Assembly: GCA_023133185.1 (NCBI GenBank)
Contig: JAGLWX010000212.1
Span: forward strand, 1 to 17,068
Reading direction: 5' to 3'
Length of the DNA: 17,068 nucleotides
Source: Fidelibacterota bacterium
GTDB taxonomy: Bacteria; Fidelibacterota; UBA2242
Positions 1-7,270 of the stretch are shown piece by piece. Under the pieces are notes generated by a model. That model made no database searches. It had not been told where the DNA came from and saw nothing but the letters and a program-made list of their open reading frames with translations. The position numbers were made by a program, and so were the translations under genes. Every line of letters begins with the position of its first letter. Position 1 is the stretch's first letter.

Positions 1-2427
1 GTTACCGATGACTGGGCCTACTTTGATAAAGATATTAATATGGTCTATGGATATGATGGTGATAACAAAGGTGATTGGGGCGGTAAAACCGGCTGGCTAG
101 GTTATATGTTCCTCGAAAGCCCGGGTAATCCTTACGATGGAATTGATAATGACGGCGATGGCATGGTAGATGAGTCTATGTTCAACGGTATTGACGATGA
201 TGGCAACTGGAACCCGGAGACCGACGATGTCGGTGTTGACGGCATTGGTCCTGATCATCCCGACTATCCCGGGCCGGATGAAGGAGAAGGCGACGGGATT
301 CCTACTGCCGGCAATCCGTATAATCCACTAGAACCGGGCGAGCCAAACTTCGAAACAAACGATCTCGATGAAGCTGATATGATTGGTCTCACAAGTTTCA
401 ACGCCTATCAATATGGTTCTGACGCTATTAAAAATGATAACAGCATCTGGCGTCGAATGAGGCCATACACTGAAGTTGGCGAGGAAAACGCATTTACAGA
501 TATTCAGCAAAATGCCGATAATATTTTCCTTTACGGCTCTGGTTACTTTCCGTTAAAAGCCGGCGACACTCAGAGATATTCTATTGCCCTTTTATTGGGA
601 GAAAATAAGTATGACCTTTTTAATACCGCTAAAGTCGCTCAGAAAATATATGACAGCGGTTACAGATTTGCAAAAGCTCCTGATAAACCGGAATTAACTG
701 CAGTTCCCGGCGACGGTAAAGTAACGCTTTTCTGGGATGATTTTGCTGAAAGCTCCTGGGACCCGGCTTATGGATATGATTTTCAGGGTTATTCTATTTA
801 TCGCTCGACCGATCCCGGATTTAATGAAATCTATAACATAACCGACAACTATGGTATCCAAACATTATGGCAACCACTTGCACGTTTTGACTTGAACGAT
901 CATATTAAAGGTGAATCTTATGTGGGTATAAATGGATTACACTTTAATCTGGGCAACAACACCGGACTAAAACATGAGTTCATAGATTCTACAGTGACAA
1001 ACGGTGTAACTTACTATTATGCAGTCTGTTCTTATGATATTGGCGACACAACCGGCACTATTGATATTCCCCCCACTGAATGTACGAAAATTATCAATGA
1101 AGATGCTTTTACAGGAATTTTGGAGACCGATATAAATACTATTTCAGTAACACCTAACGCCTATGCACCGGGTACTATTGCCGCTTCTTTTGTCGGAAAT
1201 GTGAAACGTAGCGGTCCCGCCACAGGCAAGCTTGAAGTTCATTATCTGGATCAGCGAGCCATCAGAGATAATGTAAGTTATAAAATTACCTTCGGCGATG
1301 CCATAACCGGCGCCGCTGATACTGTAATGTTTGTGACTGAAATGACTGAATATGAAGAAATTATTACGGTTGTAAACGATCAATGGATCCAAATTTCAAA
1401 ATTGCATCCAGTAAATATGAATGTATCAGAAAATGAAATTCCTGTATCAAGCGATTTATACGAAATTAATGATTTACTTAGCCGGATCCGATTTGATCAG
1501 AGCATGATCAGCAAAATTGTTAATTTGAGGTATAATTATCAACCTGTCTGGCAAAATCGGTATTTCAAAGGTGAAGATGGCGCAACAACATTTGATGGAA
1601 TCCGTATATATATCGAGGACGATACTATAGGAATTGATGATAGCCGAACCGGTTGGCTGGAGGGAGAAACAAATTATAAGCATATTGTCCGCCTATGGGA
1701 TGAAGGCAGTAACCAACAAGGTTTTAAATATCCTCACTCTTATGATATTAAATGGGATTCAACCCGGATTGAGAGCGCTACAATATTTAATCAATATGCG
1801 CCATTCAATATCTATGACGTAACGTATGCAGATAGTATTACCGAAGCGCCATTCTATTTGGTAGGTGCTATAGCAAAGAAATTTGATATTGATAAAACAA
1901 AAATTGGTATTTTATCAGAACCTGAATTAAACACAGCTTATAAAACGTGGGAAGTATCATTCCAGAAAACAGCTGGAGAAGATCCTGTTTATCCTCAAAG
2001 CGGAGATGTTTTCCATGTTCAGATTGGACGGCCATTTACTACCGACGATGAATTCACATTTACAACCAAATCTGCTATTTATGATAGAAGCAGTGTAAAT
2101 AATCCATTAAAGCGAATTGCGGTAGTGCCAAATCCTTACTGCGCTCAGGCAATCTGGGAACCCAAAACAGGTTATGCCAGCGGTCGCGGCGAACGCCGTG
2201 TACAGTTTATTAACTTGCCGCCGAAATGCATTATAAAAATATTTACTATTACAGGTGAATTGGTTGACACAATTCAGCATGATAAAACATTTTGGGATGG
2301 CAGTGAGATCTGGAATTTACTGAATAAGGAAAATATGGAAATTGCATACGGAGTGTATATTTGGTACATAGATGCATCAGGCTCCGGTCTTGGAGAAATA
2401 ACGGGAAAATTAGCGGTGATAAAATGA
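1..2427 (+). CDS. Secreted surface protein with FN3-like domain and 'VPNPY' C-terminal domain (5' end outside window)
   Basis: The reading frame is open from base 1, so the start lies upstream; 808 codons are visible. Visible residues 44-125 are very rich in Asp, Gly, Asn and Pro, with calcium-loop-like strings such as DGIDNDGDG. Residues about 235-350 read as a fibronectin-III-like domain (KPELTAVPGDGKVTLFWDD, later GYSIYRSTDPGF). A long unassigned beta-rich stretch follows. The last ~105 residues start near VVPNPY (about 710) and end in GKLAVIK, like the C-terminal domain of the 672-residue protein at 7271-9289. Aligning the two by eye suggests roughly 260 residues, including a signal peptide, are missing here. 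The + strand protein has an extra ~200-300 residues between the FN3-like and C-terminal domains. It overlaps the next gene by ATGA, implying translational coupling. Extracellular, possibly type IX-secreted, is inference; the specific function is unknown. Confidence 0.8.
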   Translation, partial: VTDDWAYFDKDINMVYGYDGDNKGDWGGKTGWLGYMFLESPGNPYDGIDNDGDGMVDESMFNGIDDDGNWNPETDDVGVDGIGPDHPDYPGPDEGEGDGIPTAGNPYNPLEPGEPNFETNDLDEADMIGLTSFNAYQYGSDAIKNDNSIWRRMRPYTEVGEENAFTDIQQNADNIFLYGSGYFPLKAGDTQRYSIALLLGENKYDLFNTAKVAQKIYDSGYRFAKAPDKPELTAVPGDGKVTLFWDDFAESSWDPAYGYDFQGYSIYRSTDPGFNEIYNITDNYGIQTLWQPLARFDLNDHIKGESYVGINGLHFNLGNNTGLKHEFIDSTVTNGVTYYYAVCSYDIGDTTGTIDIPPTECTKIINEDAFTGILETDINTISVTPNAYAPGTIAASFVGNVKRSGPATGKLEVHYLDQRAIRDNVSYKITFGDAITGAADTVMFVTEMTEYEEIITVVNDQWIQISKLHPVNMNVSENEIPVSSDLYEINDLLSRIRFDQSMISKIVNLRYNYQPVWQNRYFKGEDGATTFDGIRIYIEDDTIGIDDSRTGWLEGETNYKHIVRLWDEGSNQQGFKYPHSYDIKWDSTRIESATIFNQYAPFNIYDVTYADSITEAPFYLVGAIAKKFDIDKTKIGILSEPELNTAYKTWEVSFQKTAGEDPVYPQSGDVFHVQIGRPFTTDDEFTFTTKSAIYDRSSVNNPLKRIAVVPNPYCAQAIWEPKTGYASGRGERRVQFINLPPKCIIKIFTITGELVDTIQHDKTFWDGSEIWNLLNKENMEIAYGVYIWYIDASGSGLGEITGKLAVIK

Positions 2428-3446
2428 GAAGAATATATATTTTAACGGCTATTATTATTTTTGTGTTGTCAGGCATAAATGCCCAAGAACGTAGAACAAC
2501 AAAAACCGGTACAACCGCCGCTCAATTTTTAAAATTAGGTACGCACGCCAGAACTTTGGGAATGGGCGAAAGTGTCGTCGCAAATCCGGTTGATCTATCA
2601 GCAATTCAGTGGAATCCTGCCGGCTTATCTCGATATAATACTCAAGAAGTAGTCTTCTCACAAAGCAATTGGTTAGCCGGAACAGAAATACTTCATGCTT
2701 CTGCGGCTATGGATTTAAGATCAAGCGGCGTCGTGGCTGGATATATTACCATCTTGGATTATGGCGATATGGTTGTACGAACCGAATTGAAACCCAATGG
2801 TACCGGCGAAAATTTCTCTGCCAGGGACATGTGTTTCGGTTTATCATACGCCAGGAATCTAACAGATCGCTTTTCCATCGGTGGTAGCGCTAAATATATC
2901 TACCAGCAAATCTGGCACATGTCTGCTTCAACAATGGCTATTGATATTGGCTCTTTATTCATCATACCATACAAGAACATCAGGCTCGGTATGTCGATTA
3001 CAAATTTCGGGGGAAAATTACGTCTCGACGGACGTGACGTACGCTTTTTCGCGGACCCGGATCCGATTTTGTACGGCAATAACGATCAAATTCCGGCAAA
3101 TTATGAGCTTAGTTACTGGGCAATTCCACTAACTTTCCGTGTTGGTTTATCCGGTGATATAGGTCACAGCGAACATGTGAATTTAACTTGGGCTGTGGAT
3201 GCGCTACATCCTAGCGATAATTCTGAGTATATCAATGTTGGCGGTGAATTCTCACTGATCGAACGTTTTTTCCTTCGGGCTGGTTGGCGGACACTTTTCG
3301 CTGTTGACAGAGCAGGTGGTTTGTCCCTGGGCGCAGGCTTGAAACATGCTTTTAGCCCAAGTTTTAAGGTTAAGATCGACTATGCCTATGTTGATTACGG
3401 AGTATTGAAACAGATCAATATGCTGACATTTTCTATCCTGTATTAA
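2424..3446 (+). CDS. PorV/PorQ family outer-membrane beta-barrel protein
   Basis: This 340-residue protein starts at the ATG that overlaps the previous stop codon (ATGA). That start gives a clean signal peptide (MRRIYILTAIIIFVLSGINA, then QE), whereas the longer frame from 2361 would bury it, so I rejected 2361. Residues 30-70 carry the family signature (TTAAQFLKLGTHARTLGMGE, then IQWNPAGL), followed by repeating amphipathic beta-strands and an aromatic C-terminus (ILY), typical of outer-membrane barrels. It is paralogous along its full length to the protein at 6256-7257. In Bacteroidota, PorV is the shuttle that takes cargo from the type IX translocon to the surface attachment complex, and PorQ/PorV-like proteins form the wider family. 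Its coupling to the preceding surface protein suggests that protein is its partner; this is inference. A terminator hairpin follows at 3471. Confidence 0.85.
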   Translation: MRRIYILTAIIIFVLSGINAQERRTTKTGTTAAQFLKLGTHARTLGMGESVVANPVDLSAIQWNPAGLSRYNTQEVVFSQSNWLAGTEILHASAAMDLRSSGVVAGYITILDYGDMVVRTELKPNGTGENFSARDMCFGLSYARNLTDRFSIGGSAKYIYQQIWHMSASTMAIDIGSLFIIPYKNIRLGMSITNFGGKLRLDGRDVRFFADPDPILYGNNDQIPANYELSYWAIPLTFRVGLSGDIGHSEHVNLTWAVDALHPSDNSEYINVGGEFSLIERFFLRAGWRTLFAVDRAGGLSLGAGLKHAFSPSFKVKIDYAYVDYGVLKQINMLTFSILY

Positions 3447-3470
3447 CCTGAAATAACATATATAAACAAA

Positions 3471-3502
3471 GCCTCGGAAGAGTAATTCCGAGGCTTCTTT
3501 TT
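3471..3502 (+). terminator. Rho-independent terminator for the + strand surface-protein/PorV genes
   Basis: A perfect 9-bp stem (GCCTCGGAA / TTCCGAGGC) with a 6-base loop is followed by TTCTTTTT. It lies 24 bases after the stop codon at 3446. Confidence 0.85.
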
Positions 3503-3506
3503 GTAA

Positions 3507-3538
3507 TGAAAAAGGGGGCGATAGACCTTGCCCCCTTT
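3507..3538 (-). terminator. Rho-independent terminator for the - strand receptor/surface operon
   Basis: On the - strand, AAAGGGGGC and GCCCCCTTT form a 9-bp stem around a 10-base loop, followed by further T residues (TTCATT). It sits 22 bases beyond the stop codon of the gene ending at 3560. On the + strand the same stem is followed only by TTTAATTC, so it may also act weakly in that direction. Confidence 0.75.
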
Positions 3539-3559
3539 AATTCATTCACGCTGTTTTGT

Positions 3560-6220
3560 TTATTTAATAAACGTCATGGTCTTGGACCTCGTGATATTTT
3601 CAGTCCGTAATTGATAAATATAAATACCTGTAGATACATTGTGTCCGTATTTATCCTTACCATTCCAGATAGCCGAATGTTTACCCGGCTGTAATTCATT
3701 GTCAACCAGAGAGATTACTTCACATCCCAGCATGTCGTAGATTATTAAGCGAACATGCTTTGAAACAGGAATATCGAATGCAATTGTCGTAGTTGGGTTG
3801 AACGGATTCGGGTAGTTCTGATGTAGTTTGTACTTGTTCAGTACCTTTGTGTCAGACTCGACTATACCGCTAACAAGCTGTCCTTCAAAACGTAATACTT
3901 TACCTCCATCCGTAAAGAAATATCCAAAATCTTTATTCAGAAAAACAGCTGATGTATAATAATCGTCATCGGTGACTGACGGTGTTACCATCTTTCTCCA
4001 GGTTGCACCCAGATCTGATGTGTAATAGACACCATTATCCGATAGGGCAAAGATCACATCGGTACCCGGAACAGTTACAACACCATTCACCCACAAGGCG
4101 GATGCAGTATCGGGCTGGGTTCCCTGATACCAGGTTGCGCCACCGTCATTGGACATGATGACTGCACCATAACGATCGGCAATCATACCATGATCATCAT
4201 CCACAAAGGTGATTGCACGCGGGTATTTTTGAATAATCGTGTCGGGAATCGCAAAACTCTCCCAGGTCAGACCGGCATCATAGGAACGAAAAACATAACC
4301 GGAATCGTATTCCGATGTCAAACCGGCACACCAGATGCTTTCACCGATATTGCATGAGGCAAGTCCCCAAGTATAATAACCATAAGCAGAATTCAGGTAA
4401 TCGATACCAGTGATTTCTGTCCAGTTAGCGCCTTGATCTTCAGTGCGCACAAAGTGCATATTACCATTAGGTTCCATATCGCCAAATGCAACTGCAACAT
4501 TTTCATTGAGAACTCTCAGACCGTCAAACCACCCCGGAGCTATTATCGAAATAGTGTATGAATACACTTCAGTGAATATCTGTCCGCCGTCGGTTGTTCT
4601 GTAGATTTTACCTTCAGCAGTAGCAACAAGGGCAGTGTTTTCATCAAAGGCATCCATCTGAGCAATGCGGCCGGGGATTGCGGTAGCATTGTGGGTAAAG
4701 GTGTTTCCACGATCTACTGATCTAAACACATACGTTCCGACGGCACTTCCACCGTTACCGGCAAACCAGATAGTGTTCTCATCAATAATACGACCCGGTT
4801 TAAAACCAAGACCTTCCGGTGTTGCGCCGTTTAACAGCACTTCACCGGCGATAACAATATCATCAGGTTCACCTACGATTCCGTTATAATCAAGGACAAC
4901 AATCGGTGCTGTTGAAGATATCAAACCGCCCATTGTAGCACTGGATGTATATAACACTTCCATTTCCGGATCATCATCAATGTTGCTGATATTTACGACG
5001 CTCCAGATACCGTCTGATCCGTATTCTTCATCAATAACAGCAAGACCGTAATTCATCGAATCTGTGATATCTCCACCTAAATATGAGAATTTAAAAATCC
5101 GGGCATTGACATCACCACCCCGGGAACCAAATACAAAATCCAGGTATCCGTCCTGATCGATGTCTCCAGACGCACCACCCCAGGCTCCACGTGAACCCGA
5201 TGACCAGTAGGCACTCATATTAATTAATTCAGTATGCTTCAAAGTTTCGCCGTCTTCCTGAAGAAGCATGACTGCTTTTTTGCTGTCATCGCCCCAGTCG
5301 TACACGGCGCAAATAATTTCTTCAACACCATCACCATCTAGGTCAACTACCTGTGCAGATTGAACCGGCGAACCACCAGCCAGTGGCGAGAGAGCCGTAT
5401 AACTCCAGGATGAACCATTCCAGGATAACTTCGAAATCTCAACTTCACAAAAGGCATAAAAATTATTGCCTACTACCGCAATATCCCATTTGTTCTCTAT
5501 CCCTGATGATAAAGTGAAATCCTTGCCGCTCATTTCCAGAGTCCACGTTTCCGAACCATCAGCGTTATCCGGAATATTATCTACTGAACAGACACCAAAA
5601 TAGTATTCGCCCGAAGTTCCTTTGCGGTCAACAAAAACAATTTCAAGGGTTCCATCGTTGTCAATATCTACAATCTCCCAGTCCATTGGGCGCAGATTGA
5701 CATTGTCCTCGGTTACTATCGACCAGGTAGAGTTAGGCGAATAGGTACCATCACCGTTGTCAATCCCAAACACATCACCACCAGCATGCTCGTAAACAAC
5801 AATACGATCGGGATTTGCAGAAACGGAAGTACTATTCACCGGTCCCCAAACCAGTTCCTGTTTACCATCCTTGTCAAGATCTGCCAGGGACAGACAGGGC
5901 CAGGTGTTCTGATAAAAGGGATCAATCACGGCACTCCATACTACATTCCAAGCCGAACCATCGTACTCCAGTTTGTAAATGCGTGGAATAACTTCCGTCG
6001 GCCCGTCGTTCCAGTTGTCATTCACCAGATAGATTTCAGTCATGCCGTCGCCATCGACATCAACACCGGATATCATAATCCCGACACCGCCGTTGTTCAG
6101 CGTGGCTTCCGGTACCGGAATCTCCGCGACACGGTCAAACCCATTAATCGCGAAAAGACCGGTCGTCATCAGCAAAAATGCTGCAACCATGCAAATTAAT
6201 GTAACATTTCTCTTACACAT
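3560..6220 (-). CDS. Secreted FG-GAP/VCBS and BNR-repeat protein with type IX sorting domain
   Basis: This 886-residue protein begins with a signal peptide (residues 1-24, cleavage likely after GLFA). Residues about 50-420 hold acidic FG-GAP/VCBS-like loops: DVDGDG at 54, DLDKDG at 114, DIDNDG at 185, DLDGDG at 293, DIDQDG at 353 and a degenerate NIDDDP at 413. Residues about 495-745 hold at least six BNR/YCF48-like Asp-box motifs (SVDRGNTF 501, TTDGGQIF 542, TEDQGANW 593, SYDAGLTW 646, SNDGGATW 690, TSDLGATW 734). Residues 798-886 are a textbook type A sorting domain with QNYPNPFNPTT at 801, ending KTMTFIK. AGGAGGA at 6224-6230 supports the start. It lies 35 bases after the PorV-like gene and is probably last in the operon. 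Asp-box and VCBS repeats usually fold as beta-propellers. A sialidase activity is not supported, because I see no catalytic set; an adhesive or binding role is more likely. Confidence 0.88.
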   Translation of the reverse strand: MCKRNVTLICMVAAFLLMTTGLFAINGFDRVAEIPVPEATLNNGGVGIMISGVDVDGDGMTEIYLVNDNWNDGPTEVIPRIYKLEYDGSAWNVVWSAVIDPFYQNTWPCLSLADLDKDGKQELVWGPVNSTSVSANPDRIVVYEHAGGDVFGIDNGDGTYSPNSTWSIVTEDNVNLRPMDWEIVDIDNDGTLEIVFVDRKGTSGEYYFGVCSVDNIPDNADGSETWTLEMSGKDFTLSSGIENKWDIAVVGNNFYAFCEVEISKLSWNGSSWSYTALSPLAGGSPVQSAQVVDLDGDGVEEIICAVYDWGDDSKKAVMLLQEDGETLKHTELINMSAYWSSGSRGAWGGASGDIDQDGYLDFVFGSRGGDVNARIFKFSYLGGDITDSMNYGLAVIDEEYGSDGIWSVVNISNIDDDPEMEVLYTSSATMGGLISSTAPIVVLDYNGIVGEPDDIVIAGEVLLNGATPEGLGFKPGRIIDENTIWFAGNGGSAVGTYVFRSVDRGNTFTHNATAIPGRIAQMDAFDENTALVATAEGKIYRTTDGGQIFTEVYSYTISIIAPGWFDGLRVLNENVAVAFGDMEPNGNMHFVRTEDQGANWTEITGIDYLNSAYGYYTWGLASCNIGESIWCAGLTSEYDSGYVFRSYDAGLTWESFAIPDTIIQKYPRAITFVDDDHGMIADRYGAVIMSNDGGATWYQGTQPDTASALWVNGVVTVPGTDVIFALSDNGVYYTSDLGATWRKMVTPSVTDDDYYTSAVFLNKDFGYFFTDGGKVLRFEGQLVSGIVESDTKVLNKYKLHQNYPNPFNPTTTIAFDIPVSKHVRLIIYDMLGCEVISLVDNELQPGKHSAIWNGKDKYGHNVSTGIYIYQLRTENITRSKTMTFIK

Positions 6221-6255
6221 ACGTCCTCCTTTTTAGAGATTTAACAAAACATTTT

Positions 6256-7257
6256 TTAAAAATCAAATCCTACTGAAAATCGGTGAATGGATTTTAATAT
6301 ACCCATATCCGCATAGGAATAGTCCGTCCGGATATTAAAGCTCTCACCCATTTTCAGATTAATGCCAGACCCTAATGACAGACCGCCTTCATCTGTATTA
6401 AACCGATAGCCGCTTCGCAAGTAAAACATCCTGTTCATCGAATATTCAAAACCCAGATTATACTGTTCCAGATTATTATTCGGATGAACCATATCAAAAG
6501 CAGAAATTAATCGATGAGTGCCTGTATTAATCAGATTTATGCTGACACCAAATCTGAAATTGATGGGTAACGAATATTTTTCGAAAGCTTTAGGCTCCGG
6601 ATCAGGTTGAGCGTCATAGGATTTGGGATCACTGTAATCAATGTAATCTCCACTAAAATTTACTTCAGGTCCAAAATGTAAAATGGACATTGCAATGTTC
6701 ATCCCGTGGAAGCCCGTACGATAAAGCGTTCCCATATCAACAGCCCAGGTCGAATAGGAATAATCCCAATATCCTTCATGAACCAGTTTTGTGGTCAGTC
6801 CAACAGAAACCTTATCGGTTAAATACCGGGCAAAGGTCACCCCCAGGGAATAGTTGGAAATATTAAAATATTCTCCCGTTCCATCGGGGAAATCAATTGT
6901 GGTAATTTCCATATCATCGGTAATCAGATAAACTGTACTGACAGCGAAAGTTCCGATATTGCCTAATTTCATTGCGGCTGAAAGCCCGCCAATGGAAATA
7001 CCGGCTGGCCATGTATTATAAGCAGAAAAAAGACTGCGACTATCGACGTCAGCGAGTCCGGCCGGATTCCAGAAAACCGAACCGGCATCATCCGTTATTG
7101 CGGTAATCGCTTCACCCATCCCCGTGGCACGGGCGCCGAGCCCGATTTCAAGAAATTGTGCGACTGCCGTACCGACCGGGGCAAATTCATCTGCTCTGAT
7201 ATTGGCAGAAAACACTATACATACGATAAAAAAGACAATCCGGATTTTCTTAATCAT
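6256..7257 (-). CDS. PorV/PorQ family outer-membrane beta-barrel protein
   Basis: The product is 333 residues from the second ATG of an ATG-AAG-ATG pair. AAGGA at 7266-7270 sits eight bases before this ATG but only two before the first (7261-7263), so I prefer the shorter form; the longer one adds Met-Lys. A signal peptide (MIKKIRIVFFIVCIVFSANI, then RADEF) is followed by the family signature at residues about 30-70 (AVAQFLEIGLGARATGMGEA and VFWNPAGLA) and a beta-barrel-like body ending in an aromatic residue (SVGFDF). Many blocks match the paralog at 2424-3446, for example GTGE, ARYLTDK, STWAVDMG, GGLSLGSG and YADMGILK. The gene lies just after a surface-protein gene (stop at 7271), repeating the + strand order. 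The role as a shuttle or anchor for secreted proteins is taken from known PorV and is unproven here. Confidence 0.86.
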   Translation of the reverse strand: MIKKIRIVFFIVCIVFSANIRADEFAPVGTAVAQFLEIGLGARATGMGEAITAITDDAGSVFWNPAGLADVDSRSLFSAYNTWPAGISIGGLSAAMKLGNIGTFAVSTVYLITDDMEITTIDFPDGTGEYFNISNYSLGVTFARYLTDKVSVGLTTKLVHEGYWDYSYSTWAVDMGTLYRTGFHGMNIAMSILHFGPEVNFSGDYIDYSDPKSYDAQPDPEPKAFEKYSLPINFRFGVSINLINTGTHRLISAFDMVHPNNNLEQYNLGFEYSMNRMFYLRSGYRFNTDEGGLSLGSGINLKMGESFNIRTDYSYADMGILKSIHRFSVGFDF

Positions 7258-7265
7258 CTTCATAT

Positions 7266-7270
7266 TCCTT
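7266..7270 (-). promoter_or_regulatory. Ribosome binding site deciding the PorV-like start
   Basis: AAGGA reads on the - strand directly after the upstream stop codon. It is eight bases from the ATG at 7255-7257 but two from the ATG at 7261-7263, which favours the downstream start. Confidence 0.55.

Noticed and set aside
2361..2423. Upstream start for the + strand PorV-like protein
   Set aside because: It would place 21 charged residues ahead of a clear signal peptide and overlap the previous gene by 67 bases; the ATG at 2424 fits better.
4000..5400. Possible sialidase (neuraminidase) activity suggested by Asp boxes
   Set aside because: Asp-box repeats are present, but I could not identify the arginine triad or the Tyr/Glu and Asp catalytic residues; a non-catalytic YCF48-like propeller is more likely.
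5786..6236. + strand frames of 137 and 64 codons
   Set aside because: They are antisense to the VCBS-repeat protein, which has a signal peptide, repeats and ribosome binding site.
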